Positions 1 to 8,567 of a stretch of 62,063 nt of DNA are shown piece after piece. The notes under the pieces are model-generated. The model had not been told where the DNA came from and ran no database searches. It saw nothing but the letters and a program-made list of their open reading frames with translations. The stretch is from Caballeronia sordidicola (GTDB taxonomy: Bacteria > Pseudomonadota > Gammaproteobacteria > Burkholderiales > Burkholderiaceae): positions 1-62,063 of the forward strand of contig NZ_MTHB01000170.1 in NCBI RefSeq assembly GCF_002220365.1, written 5' to 3'. Both the position numbers and the translations under genes were made by a program. Each line of letters begins with the position of its first letter. Within the stretch, counting starts at the first letter, position 1.

Positions 1-465
1 CGCGAGTGGGCGAGCCACATCGCGCCGTTTTATTCCCCCCTGTCCGCCGTCGAGATGGGCCGCTTCGTCGCGTTGCGAGCCACGCGTCCGGAAGACGACG
101 AATCCATCCGCCGGGTTGCTGCCAGCGCGTTGTACGCGCTCGCCTCGCTGCGCGCGCGTCCCTCGGCAGAAGATGCAGAACGACGCCTGGCGTCGGGCTT
201 GAGCGATCGGCAGCGAAGCCTTTTACATGAATGGGGCTACCCGTATGTGCTCGATGAATTCCGCTTCCACATGACGCTCTCCGATGCACTTGATTCGGTT
301 CCGGTGCGAGCGGCAATTGTCTCCCTGTGGCAAACCCGCGCTGAAGCGCTTGGACCCCTTCCCTTCCACGGGGCGTCGCTCTTTGTTCAACCGCACGCGG
401 GTGCACCGTTCACTTTATGGCAGCGCCTGCCCTTTGCGAATGCCCACTCCGAGGCCCTTGAATGA
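1..465 (+). CDS. DUF1045 phosphonate-cluster protein, C-terminal part
   Basis: The frame is open from the first base of the window, so the true start lies outside; 154 residues are visible. The sequence resembles the DUF1045 (putative phosphonate metabolism protein) family, a relative of 2H phosphoesterases. The FHMTLS stretch is the kind of H-x-T/S motif such folds use. Its stop overlaps the phnN start by four bases (ATGA), so the two are translationally coupled. In proteobacterial C-P lyase clusters this gene commonly sits beside phnN, which supports the call. Its exact biochemical role is not established. The rest of the C-P lyase operon (phnG-M) probably lies upstream, outside the window. 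Confidence 0.8.
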   Translation, partial: REWASHIAPFYSPLSAVEMGRFVALRATRPEDDESIRRVAASALYALASLRARPSAEDAERRLASGLSDRQRSLLHEWGYPYVLDEFRFHMTLSDALDSVPVRAAIVSLWQTRAEALGPLPFHGASLFVQPHAGAPFTLWQRLPFANAHSEALE

Positions 466-1016
466 GCATGGAAACCGGTCGATTGATCTACGTGATGGGA
501 CCGTCGGGCGCCGGCAAGGACTCGTTGCTCGGCTTCGTTCGTGAACGCATTGGCGCGCAGGTGATGTTCGCGCATCGCTACATCACGCGCCCCGTTTCCG
601 ATGGTGAGAATCATGTCGCCCTGAGCCGCGAGGAATTCGCCGCGCGTCTGGCCAGCGGCGTTTTCTCAATGCATTGGGAAAGTCTCGGATTGCACTATGG
701 CATCGGCGTTGAAATCGATGCGTGGCTCACGCGCGGGTTACCGGTCGTCGTCAATGGGTCACGCCAACACGCCCCGGCTGCGCTCGAGCGTTATCCGCTC
801 ACGCAGTTCATCCACATCCACGCGAGCCCCATCGTCCTTGCGGCACGGCTCGAGCGGCGCGGCCGCGAAGATTCGCGGCAGATGGAAGCGCGGCTCGCGC
901 GTCGCCCTGTCTTGTCACTTCCCGAGCAGGCGCGGCTTATCACCATCGACAATTCCGGTCTGCTTTCCGAAGCGGGCCAGCAGCTACTGGCCGCAATCAG
1001 TCAGCCGCGGCTTTGA
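462..1016 (+). CDS. phnN: PhnN, ribose 1,5-bisphosphate phosphokinase
   Basis: This 184-residue protein matches the PhnN length. It has an N-terminal P-loop, GPSGAGKDS, after a short beta strand (LIYVMGPSGAGKDS), then the guanylate-kinase-like pattern RYITRP. PhnN phosphorylates ribose 1,5-bisphosphate to PRPP, the last step of carbon-phosphorus lyase catabolism of phosphonates. The start overlaps the preceding DUF1045 stop (ATGA). The gene converges on phnE, with an inverted repeat between the two stops. It is a cytosolic enzyme. Expression is probably phosphate-regulated with the upstream cluster, but its promoter is outside the window. Confidence 0.93.
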   Translation: MSMETGRLIYVMGPSGAGKDSLLGFVRERIGAQVMFAHRYITRPVSDGENHVALSREEFAARLASGVFSMHWESLGLHYGIGVEIDAWLTRGLPVVVNGSRQHAPAALERYPLTQFIHIHASPIVLAARLERRGREDSRQMEARLARRPVLSLPEQARLITIDNSGLLSEAGQQLLAAISQPRL

Positions 1017-1019
1017 ACT

Positions 1020-1051
1020 GTTGGCCGGCGGATCGCTAACCGGCGGCCAAC
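1020..1051. terminator. Inverted repeat between convergent phnN and phnE
   Basis: Arms of 12 bases (1020-1031 and 1040-1051) pair with one mismatch around an 8-base loop, exactly between two convergent stops. No clear U-tract follows on either strand, so this may be a weak bidirectional terminator or an RNA-stabilising hairpin. Confidence 0.5.
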
Positions 1052-1055
1052 ACGT

Positions 1056-1889
1056 TCAGATCACGCGTTCACGAAGCCACGCGGAGGCCAGGTCGATCAG
1101 TGTCACGATCACGATGACCATCAGCAGTATGGCCGAGGTCTGCGCATAGTTGAACGAGCGGATCGCTTCGTACAACACCACCCCAATTCCGCCCGCGCCG
1201 ACCATGCCAACCACCATCGCCGAGCGTACGTTCGACTCGAACCGGTACAGCGCATACGATATCCACAACGGCAGGACCTGCGGCAGCACGCCGTAAAGGA
1301 CTTCATCGAGACTGCTTGCGCCCGTTGCACGCACGCCTTCTGCCGGACGCGCATCAATCGCCTCGACCGCTTCGGCGAATAGCTTGGCCAGCACGCCGGT
1401 CGTATGCACCCAAAGCGCGAGCACGCCCGAGAACGGCCCGAGCCCCACCGCGACAATAAACAGCATCGCGAAGACCATCTCGTTGATCGCGCGGCATGAG
1501 TCCATCAGGCGGCGTACCGGCTGCGCGATCCACATCGGCGCGATGTTGGAAGCCGACAGCAGCCCGCATGGCACGGCGCACACCAGCGCGAGCGCCGTTC
1601 CCCACACCGCTACCGCAAGGGTGACGATCATCTCGTGGACATAGGTGCGCCAGTCGGAGAAGTCCGGCGGGAAGAAGTCCTTGCCGAACTGCAGCATGTT
1701 GCCGGAATCGCTGAAGAGATCGAGCGGGCGCATGTCGGCGCTGTGCCAGGACAGCCCGAGCAGGGCCACCACCACTAACCATCCGAACATGGACAACCAG
1801 CTTCGCTTCGGTTGCCGCAGTTCGAGCTTCAGCGGCAGCGAAGCGCTCCGTGCGGTGTCGAGGGGATAGGCGTCGGCGTTGTGCTTCAC
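1056..1889 (-). CDS. phnE: PhnE, phosphonate ABC transporter permease
   Basis: Inner-membrane permease of 277 residues for phosphonate/phosphate-ester uptake. It is rich in hydrophobic segments: one near residues 30-50, one near 85-110 and several to the C terminus. It has the binding-protein-dependent permease loop in the region EAVEAIDARPAEGVRATGAS, which contacts the ATPase. The start is GTG and overlaps the phnD stop (GTGA), so translation is coupled. It is the last gene of phnC-phnD-phnE. Length and membrane layout agree with the PhnE family. Substrate range (phosphonates, phosphite, phosphate esters) cannot be read from the sequence. Confidence 0.93.
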   Translation of the reverse strand: MKHNADAYPLDTARSASLPLKLELRQPKRSWLSMFGWLVVVALLGLSWHSADMRPLDLFSDSGNMLQFGKDFFPPDFSDWRTYVHEMIVTLAVAVWGTALALVCAVPCGLLSASNIAPMWIAQPVRRLMDSCRAINEMVFAMLFIVAVGLGPFSGVLALWVHTTGVLAKLFAEAVEAIDARPAEGVRATGASSLDEVLYGVLPQVLPLWISYALYRFESNVRSAMVVGMVGAGGIGVVLYEAIRSFNYAQTSAILLMVIVIVTLIDLASAWLRERVI

Positions 1890-2857
1890 TTCGCGGCCAC
1901 GCTATCCAGTTGCGAAAGCTTCTGGTCGAGCGCCGCGAGTTGAGTTTTCTTGTCCGAGTCGGACATGTGCGCGTCGTTCTGAATCTGCTGCTTCTTCTGG
2001 AACAAAGCCATTTGACGGATGGGGATGAGTTGAGCGTCGCTGGAATCCGTGAAGCCCGACAAACCCGTGATCCCCGCCATGATCGCCTGCTCGTGCGGAT
2101 CGCTTTGCGCGTAGTGATCGAAGAAGTTGCGCAGCTTGTCCTTCGTTGCCTGCGGCAAGTCACGACGCCATACCAGCGGATCTGACGGAATCAGCGGCGA
2201 CTTCCACAATATGCGAACCTGTTTGAGCAAATCGGGGTGATTCTGTCTCAGCGTCTCGACCATGTCGGTGTTGTTGGTCGCGATGTCGACACGGTTGTTC
2301 ACTACAGCCAGCATGTTCGCTTCATGACTGGACGGAAGCACGCTCTTGAAGTCATTGCGCACCGAGATGCCGTTCTTCGCAAACAGGTAATACGACGGCA
2401 CCAGTGTGCCCGAGGTCGAATTCGGGTCGCCAAAACCGAGGTTGATGTCGTGTGTGTTCTTCAGTACCTGGTCAATAGTCTTCCACTTGCTGTTCACGTT
2501 CGTGATCAGCAGCGAGTAGTAGCCCGCTTCGCCGCTCTTGTACTTCACCTTCGCGAACACTTCACCATTGCCGCGATCGACGGCTTCAATAGCGGAGGCG
2601 TTACCAAAGTAGCCGATCTGCACCTTGTTAAAACGCATGGCTTCGATAATACCGGCATAGTCGGTCGCGAAGAACGGCTTGACGTCGAGGCCGGTCTGCT
2701 TGTTGAGGTCGTCGATCAGCGGCTGCCAGCGCTGCTTGAGCGCGGACGAATTGTCGGTTGAGATAATGCCGAGGTTGAGCGTTTCGGCGCGCACCACCTG
2801 CGTGGCAAAGCAGGCAGCTACGGCCACGCCGGCCAGAAAAAGACGGGCTGATTTCAT
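1886..2857 (-). CDS. phnD: PhnD, periplasmic phosphonate-binding protein
   Basis: A 323-residue protein with a Sec signal peptide (basic start, hydrophobic core, likely cleavage after VRA near residue 24). The mature part begins with LNLGIISTDN and continues with the family pattern KQRWQPLIDDLNKQTGL and the ligand-site stretch FGDPNSTSGTLVPSYYLF, typical of PhnD/PtxB-like phosphonate or phosphite receptors. The C terminus is Gln/Lys-rich and probably helical. It delivers substrate to PhnE/PhnC. It lies 74 bases after phnC and overlaps phnE by four bases. Confidence 0.93.
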   Translation of the reverse strand: MKSARLFLAGVAVAACFATQVVRAETLNLGIISTDNSSALKQRWQPLIDDLNKQTGLDVKPFFATDYAGIIEAMRFNKVQIGYFGNASAIEAVDRGNGEVFAKVKYKSGEAGYYSLLITNVNSKWKTIDQVLKNTHDINLGFGDPNSTSGTLVPSYYLFAKNGISVRNDFKSVLPSSHEANMLAVVNNRVDIATNNTDMVETLRQNHPDLLKQVRILWKSPLIPSDPLVWRRDLPQATKDKLRNFFDHYAQSDPHEQAIMAGITGLSGFTDSSDAQLIPIRQMALFQKKQQIQNDAHMSDSDKKTQLAALDQKLSQLDSVAAK

Positions 2858-2931
2858 TGAATGAGTCCAGGTTTAGAGAGGTCAAGCAGGTATTCAACGC
2901 GGGTGTTCAAAAACACACTGAGGGCACAAGG

Positions 2932-3831
2932 TCAGGAACTGGCAGCGGACGCCGACGCGAACGCCGCGGAGCGGGCCGACGCGCCTTCGGGGCGCACCGC
3001 GGCACGGTCACCGGCACGTTCGACCTGCTTCGCCACTTCGCGCTGCGCGCTCTGCGTGTCGGTCAGCAACTCTTGCGCCGCAGCACCATACAGTTCCCGC
3101 AGAAGGGATGGCGTGAGGCTCGCGGACGGACCGTCGTAGACCACGCGACCGTCACGCAGCGCGACGGTACGCGCGCAATATTTCATCGCTACGTCGATCT
3201 GATGCAGGGACACCACCACGGTCAAGCCGTGATCCTCATTCAACGACTGGAGCAGTTCCATGACACGCCGGGACGACTCGGGATCGAGCGATGCAATGGG
3301 TTCATCGGCGAGGACAATGCGGGCTCGCTGCACGAGCGCACGCGCCAGCGCGGCGCGTTGTTGCTGACCGCCGGACAGCGTGCTGGCGCGCTCGTTGATG
3401 TGATCGCCAATCCCCATTGCACTGAGCGACGCCATCGCAAGCTCATGCTCCACCCGCGGAAACCGGCCGATAAGACGCCGCCATAGCGGCACCCGCGACA
3501 ACGCCCCGAGCAGCACATTGGTGCGCACGGTGAGACGCCCAACGAGATTGAACTGCTGAAAGACAAACGCGACATCGCGACGGATTCGACGAACCTCGCG
3601 CGCCACCTTGCCGTTTTGCTGGATGGGCCGGCCGAGCAGAGTGACGTGCGAAGGCGCGGGGTCGGATGCCGTAAAGCCTGCAATGTGCCGCAAAAGCGTG
3701 GACTTCCCTGAACCCGACGCACCGATCAGCGCGATCATTTCTCCCTCACCGACTTTCAGGTCGATGGAGTCGAGTGCCTTGCGGCCGTTATTGAACGTCT
3801 TGCAGAGACGTTCAATGTGAATTGCATCCAT
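2932..3831 (-). CDS. phnC: PhnC, phosphonate ABC transporter ATPase
   Basis: ATPase of the phosphonate importer. Walker A is GASGSGKST, the signature is LSGGQQQR, and Walker B ends VLADEPIASLD, followed by an H-loop histidine in VVSLHQ. I chose the ATG at 3831 (MDAIHIER), which has an AGGA-like ribosome site upstream, rather than an in-frame start at 3855. This gives 299 residues. The protein is longer than the roughly 262 residues of E. coli PhnC because of a C-terminal Ala/Ser/Arg-rich tail of about 45 residues with no recognised function. A PHO-box promoter lies directly upstream. Confidence 0.92.
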   Translation of the reverse strand: MDAIHIERLCKTFNNGRKALDSIDLKVGEGEMIALIGASGSGKSTLLRHIAGFTASDPAPSHVTLLGRPIQQNGKVAREVRRIRRDVAFVFQQFNLVGRLTVRTNVLLGALSRVPLWRRLIGRFPRVEHELAMASLSAMGIGDHINERASTLSGGQQQRAALARALVQRARIVLADEPIASLDPESSRRVMELLQSLNEDHGLTVVVSLHQIDVAMKYCARTVALRDGRVVYDGPSASLTPSLLRELYGAAAQELLTDTQSAQREVAKQVERAGDRAAVRPEGASARSAAFASASAASS

Positions 3832-3876
3832 GGTGTCCTCACAATCGCATGTCAAAGCCTGGCAGCGTCGAAAAGG

Positions 3877-3910
3877 ATTCTAGGAACACAACATGACGTC
3901 GCGGTGACGC
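3877..3910 (-). promoter_or_regulatory. PHO-box promoter of phnCDE
   Basis: Read on the minus strand, 3910-3893 holds two heptamers, GCGTCAC and ACGTCAT, with an 11-base repeat period. Each matches the PhoB half-site CTGTCAT/C at 5 of 7 positions or better. Exactly 10 bases further is TAGAAT (3882-3877), a near-consensus -10. This layout (18-base PHO box, about 10 bases, -10, no separate -35) is the known form of PhoB-activated promoters. The -10 ends 45 bases before the phnC start. Confidence 0.7.
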
Positions 3911-4329
3911 TTGCAAGACGTCTAGATGAATACACGAATTGGAAGCATTCGAAATGGCAACAACGCTGCGGCAAATTGCATGGTCGTGCGCAGACTGACG
4001 GTTATGAACGCGCCGGCCGAGACCGATGAAAATTAAGGGTGCGAGCCGCTCTCGCGATGGCACGCGTGCATAGGAAGAAACAGAGGTGGAAATGCGCCGC
4101 ACTTCTCGCTCGCGGCTGACTTGAAAGCAGATGTATCGAAGGTATTACGGCCTTCGATGTAGAAAGACATGTTGTGCGAAGCACAACCCAGCATCCAAAT
4201 CAACGGGTTCCCATTTACCGAGTGAAGACACTTAACGGGCTGTTGCGCTGCCTATTTATACGATTTTGAATTGTCCGCAATGCCGGACAGCCGCTGTATA
4301 CCCTTGCCGGCAATGGCTGCACTGCGCAC

Positions 4330-4363
4330 GAATCACCCCGCAATTCACCCCGCTATTCACCCC
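4330..4363. repeat. Three TTCACCCC-like direct repeats
   Basis: TCACCCC occurs at 4333, 4345 and 4357, a strict 12-base period, inside the 684-base non-coding stretch 3911-4594 between divergent phnC and the GGDEF-EAL gene. It could be a regulator site for the downstream operon. The rest of this stretch holds no convincing gene. A weak promoter candidate, TTGAGC with 17 bases to GACAAT near 4444-4472, points to the + operon. Confidence 0.45.
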
Positions 4364-4594
4364 TTCTCCCGCCCGCACGGGGCCTGCAGCCAAAACACGC
4401 ATGCCCTAATTCCCCAAAACGATACGGTTGAGTAAACATTCTCTTGAGCCCGATCGCACCTGGTACGACAATCCATTTCATCCGACGATAGTCAGATCAT
4501 GTTATTTAAACACCTGCGGTAGTTCAAACAACTCGGCGCGGCGCAGCCGACAGCCCTCATTAATTAATGAGGCTGCTAAAACTTACCCGAAAAC

Positions 4595-6940
4595 ATGCTC
4601 ACCTCCCTGCTTCCGCCAACGATCTCGCCCGCGCTCCGACTCTCTTTCCACCGCCGGTCGATGGATCAGCAACGGCCGTTATCAACGGTCACCATGGCCT
4701 TTACCGTGGTGGCATACCTGATTTTCGTCACCGCCCGAGCCCACGTAACAGGGGTCGACTTATCGCTCTGGCCGCGCCTGATATGCGCTCTCGCCATGTT
4801 GTTGCTGGTCACGGCAATCCCCAAGGCTCCGTCTACTTTTATATTTGGCCTGATCGGCGTGCTTTACGTCGTCGTGCTCCAGATCGGCGTGGTGATCAAT
4901 GTTCAAGGCATCGAAAAACCGCTCTTCTGGATGCTGCCGGCCGGCATGGTCATCCCGATCTGCGCGGCGCCGCTGTGGCTGACGCCGCGGCATTTCATCC
5001 TGGGAACCATTGCGTTCTACCTGGCCGGGCTGCCCTTTGTGATGGCGGTGCCCTTCACCCACGACGACTACGTCTTATGCGCAATGTGGGTGGCTATCGG
5101 CATTCCGACGGCGACTACATTCCATTTCGGCTTCTACTGGTTCCGGCTGAACCACTTCCTGCTCGAAGAGAAGTTGCTGGCGCTCGCCGCGACCGATCCC
5201 TTGACCCAGCTTCTGAACCGGCGTGCTTTTCTCGAGCAGGCGCAACAGATGCTGAGCGAAACGAAAGGTCACGATGACGTCGTCAGCGCGATCTTCCTGG
5301 ACATTGATCGCTTCAAGTCCCTGAACGACCAGTACGGCCACGCGCGAGGCGACGAAGCGCTGATGGACGTCACCAAGGTTTTGAAGGACGCCGTGCCCGC
5401 GCAAGCGCTGGTCGGACGGCTGGGCGGCGAGGAGTTCGCGGTCCTTATCAAGGCGCCCGATCCGGATCGCGCGACCGGGCTTGCCGACACGCTGCGCATC
5501 CTCATTGCATCGATACGTCGGCCCGACGGCTTTCTCACCGCCAGCTTCGGCGTGGCGCACCGCCGGTCGAACGAGACCGCCACCGAGCTGCTCGATCGTG
5601 CCGACGAAGCGCTATTGCGCGCGAAACACGCGGGCCATAACCGGGTGTTCGTCGAGCAAGCAAGACAGGTCGAACGTGTGCGTGCCACCGCTCTCGATGA
5701 AGACAACGACACACGGGTCGATGAGGAACCGGTCGTTGTCACCCGCTGGGGCGCATTCGACCTGTTCACTCACTACCAGCCGGTTTACAGTTTGTCGCAT
5801 CAGAAGCAGGTGGGTTTCGAAGCCCTGCTTCGCGGCTTCGACCAGCATGGCACGCCGCTGCGGCCCGACAAGCTGTTCGCCCCGCAGTCGAATGCCGGCA
5901 TCAGCGACCTGGATTCACTGACCCACCATCTCCATCTCGCGAACGCCCGCAAGCGCTTGCCGATCGACTGCTGGCTGTTCCTGAACGTCGCGCCGTCCAC
6001 CTTCATCCAGCCGGGTTATGAGCAGACGCTGGCGGCCATCGTCTTCGAAGCGGGGCTCGATCCTCGCGGTGTGGTGCTGGAGATTCTCGAGTCGGAGGGG
6101 GTGGACGTCGAGGAGCTTGCGCTGGCTGCATGGCGGTATCGCGGCTGCGGTTTCCTGATTGCAGTCGATGACTTCGGCACGGGCCACTCCAACCTCGACC
6201 GCCTGCTGCGCATCCAGCCCGACTTCGTCAAGCTCGATGGCGCGTTGATCCGCGCGAAGAGCCGTGCCTCGGATCAGCCCCTGCTGCCCACCATTGTTTC
6301 GCTGCTGCATCGGGCTGACATGCTGGTGGTGGTGGAAGGGATCGAGACGACCGAGGAGCTTATCCTGGCCGTCGAATCGAACGTCGATTTCGCGCAAGGG
6401 TTCTTGCTGGGCAGGCCGAGTGCTACGCTGCCTTCGGCGGCAGCGGTGACGCGGCGCATCGATCACGCATTCGATGTGATTGCCGAAGGCCGGGCCGTGC
6501 GCACCGCGCGCTTCGAAGGGCAGTTGGCGCCATATCTCGCCATGCTCAACGCCGCGGCGGCGGCGTTGACGAACGGGGCCAGTGTCGAAGAGGCCATCGC
6601 GCCCATGGCAAAGCTGGAACTGTGCAAACGCTGCTTTGTTCTCGACGATACCGGGCGCATTTTAGGGCAGGAAATTAGCGGCCGCGCGGGATCGAGCGCA
6701 GACTTGCGCCTCGGGCCGTTATTTGCTTCGCAGTCGGGGCGGTGGGATCATCGGCCGTATTACTGGAAGGCGGTGGCGAACATGGGAACGGCTGTGTTCT
6801 GCCAACCGTATTTGTCGCTGACCAGCGGGCGCGCGTCGGTCGGCGTGACCATGGCGTTCACGTGTGACGAGCGGGTGATGGTTGTCGGTAGTGAACTGGA
6901 CTGGACGTCGCCGCATCTGGCATGGCCCACGGTGGAATGA
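4595..6940 (+). CDS. Membrane GGDEF-EAL c-di-GMP protein with C-terminal sensory domain
   Basis: A 781-residue protein. Residues about 30-185 form a membrane domain of five or six hydrophobic segments. A GGDEF domain follows (about 199-350) with an intact active site GGEEF at 277-281 and no RxxD inhibitory site upstream. The EAL domain (about 387-615) keeps E409 in EALLR, DDFGTG, the lysine of VKLDG, VVEGIE and QGFLLGRP, so phosphodiesterase residues look intact. The last 160 residues resemble the PDC-like C-terminal domain of YkuI-type EAL proteins. It may be bifunctional; direction is not readable. Start is uncertain: neither 4595 nor ATG at 4661 has a strong ribosome site. It overlaps the next gene. 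Confidence 0.9.
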   Translation: MLTSLLPPTISPALRLSFHRRSMDQQRPLSTVTMAFTVVAYLIFVTARAHVTGVDLSLWPRLICALAMLLLVTAIPKAPSTFIFGLIGVLYVVVLQIGVVINVQGIEKPLFWMLPAGMVIPICAAPLWLTPRHFILGTIAFYLAGLPFVMAVPFTHDDYVLCAMWVAIGIPTATTFHFGFYWFRLNHFLLEEKLLALAATDPLTQLLNRRAFLEQAQQMLSETKGHDDVVSAIFLDIDRFKSLNDQYGHARGDEALMDVTKVLKDAVPAQALVGRLGGEEFAVLIKAPDPDRATGLADTLRILIASIRRPDGFLTASFGVAHRRSNETATELLDRADEALLRAKHAGHNRVFVEQARQVERVRATALDEDNDTRVDEEPVVVTRWGAFDLFTHYQPVYSLSHQKQVGFEALLRGFDQHGTPLRPDKLFAPQSNAGISDLDSLTHHLHLANARKRLPIDCWLFLNVAPSTFIQPGYEQTLAAIVFEAGLDPRGVVLEILESEGVDVEELALAAWRYRGCGFLIAVDDFGTGHSNLDRLLRIQPDFVKLDGALIRAKSRASDQPLLPTIVSLLHRADMLVVVEGIETTEELILAVESNVDFAQGFLLGRPSATLPSAAAVTRRIDHAFDVIAEGRAVRTARFEGQLAPYLAMLNAAAAALTNGASVEEAIAPMAKLELCKRCFVLDDTGRILGQEISGRAGSSADLRLGPLFASQSGRWDHRPYYWKAVANMGTAVFCQPYLSLTSGRASVGVTMAFTCDERVMVVGSELDWTSPHLAWPTVE

Positions 6941-7365
6941 TGGCTAAGAATGACGCATGGCTATTCCAAGTCAGGATCACTGTCTCGCCCGAGACCGCAG
7001 CGACCCTGCGCGCAGATCCGCAGCGCATGCCTCCTGGGCTACGTGATGTACTAAGTCGACATGACGCCTCGTTGACATGCCAGTTCGATGCCTTTTCTGA
7101 CTACGTTAATGAAGCAGAAAGACTTGGCCCGGAAAAGTATTCACTTTACCAATGGACCAAGGAAACGATCGAGAATCCTGAGAAAAAAGCCAGATATCTG
7201 CAGTCTTTCACTCTTTACGTGGATAGTGAGGAGGTCTACCCCAGAGAGATTGCCGATCTGCTGCACGCTGAATTGTCAGCGCTGACAGGCACCTCCGGAA
7301 TCGAGCGGGTAGTCAAGATTGACAGCAATCCGGCGAACAACCCGCAACCGCCTAAATTGCAATGA
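6937..7365 (+). CDS. Unknown 142-residue protein coupled to GGDEF-EAL gene
   Basis: I do not recognise the family. The start is one of two adjacent ATG codons (6937, 6940) that overlap the stop of the c-di-GMP gene. An ATG at 6922 in frame is less likely. The product is soluble, with no signal peptide or membrane segment. It has a beta-strand-rich start (AWLFQVRITVSPETAA), a central acidic and aromatic helix region (FSDYVNEAERLGPEKYSLYQW) and a Pro/Asn/Gln-rich tail. Its stop overlaps the next start (ATGA). Base composition is a little lower in GC than its neighbours. Conserved coupling would suggest it works with the oxygenase-like or c-di-GMP protein, but that is inference. Confidence 0.75.
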   Translation: MMAKNDAWLFQVRITVSPETAATLRADPQRMPPGLRDVLSRHDASLTCQFDAFSDYVNEAERLGPEKYSLYQWTKETIENPEKKARYLQSFTLYVDSEEVYPREIADLLHAELSALTGTSGIERVVKIDSNPANNPQPPKLQ

Positions 7366-8111
7366 CCGAGATGAATGCCCCCCCTCAACAGCATCGAGCG
7401 CGAGACCTCCTCACTTCCTATTTCTGGAGTGGCGACACTATCCGCAGCCGACGCGTGAGCGACATCGTGCTGACAGGCACGGTCGACGTACCCGCGCCCT
7501 CTGCGCGTCTGCTTGCAGATTGGGAAAGGGAGATATCGTCGCGGATGGTCCTTGCGCCCGGGGACGTCGAGGTCATGCCCTTGGCGCGAGCGCGCGCACG
7601 CTGGCCGGACTACAAGCGTTGCGTGCAGGCGCTATCCGATTGGACGTGCGCGCTTGGGCTGCCTGGGATACTTCCCTCCAGTGACGTAGCGCTCATGGCC
7701 TGCCGTGGCGCTAAGTATCACCACGACGGCGCGCAATATGGCGGCGCGGCCTTTTGCAATCTCTTCATGAGCGAGGACCGGGGTCTGGACTTGCACTTTC
7801 CTGCAATAGGTCATCGAATCCCGCTGACCCGGGGTACGGCTGTGATTTTCGATACCGGTCAGCCTCATGGCGTCATTCAACGCGGCAGCAGCGGCTTTAA
7901 TGTGGCCGACTTCGCGCCTGATCAGGATTGCACCCAGATATTCCTGACCTGGGAGCTTCCCATCGAAGATGCCCACGTTGGGGACGCACTTAGGGTTGCC
8001 TTCGACATCGACCCTTCGACCTCGCTGCAACTGGATGAAGAGCAAGTCTGGCTGAACGGTGCGCGGGCCAATGTGTGCCCGGATTCTGGTCGTTGGTGCC
8101 CGGTCGATTAA
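7362..8111 (+). CDS. Fe(II)/2-oxoglutarate oxygenase-like protein
   Basis: A 249-residue cytosolic protein. The segment YHHDGAQYGGAAFCNLF followed about 50 residues later by VIFDTGQPHGVI fits the H-x-D...H iron facial triad of the double-stranded beta-helix oxygenase fold: the first H of HHD, the D, and the H of QPHG. No clear distal arginine motif could be assigned with certainty; the region after FNVADF is the place to look. The substrate is unknown. It is the third gene of an operon in which every junction overlaps (TGA inside ATGA), tying it to a c-di-GMP enzyme. Family membership is from motif reading only. Confidence 0.65.
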   Translation: MTEMNAPPQQHRARDLLTSYFWSGDTIRSRRVSDIVLTGTVDVPAPSARLLADWEREISSRMVLAPGDVEVMPLARARARWPDYKRCVQALSDWTCALGLPGILPSSDVALMACRGAKYHHDGAQYGGAAFCNLFMSEDRGLDLHFPAIGHRIPLTRGTAVIFDTGQPHGVIQRGSSGFNVADFAPDQDCTQIFLTWELPIEDAHVGDALRVAFDIDPSTSLQLDEEQVWLNGARANVCPDSGRWCPVD

Positions 8112-8567
8112 TCGTCAGAGTCAACCTCAGCAACGTCAGCGTATTCATTGATGCCCTCCACCGTTTTGACTTCGTTTGGAAAAACACAGATCACGACAGT
8201 TTCGGTCCAGCCATACGCGCACGATTTCCGACAAAGACGACTTCGAGAGTTTTTTTAAACCGCGAGCCGAACAGAAAATTGATGCCCTTGGCGGTTTCGC
8301 CCTGGCTTAGCTATGCTCACCATGTCCATTGCGATCGAAAGACCGCGACACCACGCACAGCCGTATTGCATTTCGACTCGCAACAATTCATGTCGAAATA
8401 TGTCACGGCGTGCGTCCTCCGCTCCCAACCCCCCGTCTGGCAAGACTGCGCCGCGGTGACACGGCGTGACATATCTTTGTTGATGATTAAATCCGCGCGC
8501 ACTCCTATAGTCCGCTCATCGCCACGCCGCAGTGCCGGAAGTGGCCCTGAACTACAAAGGAGATAGT
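8112..8567 (+). other. Non-coding gap before the Gly/Ser-rich gene
   Basis: About 455 bases with no convincing gene; an open frame at 8075-8566 overlaps the oxygenase gene and lacks coding character. An AT-richer stretch at about 8465-8515 probably carries the promoter of the next gene. The strong ribosome site AAGGAG at 8557-8562 ends the gap. Confidence 0.5.

Noticed and set aside
8075..8566. 163-residue open frame on + between the oxygenase and the Gly-rich gene
   Set aside because: Overlaps the end of the oxygenase gene in another frame and has no coding character or ribosome site.
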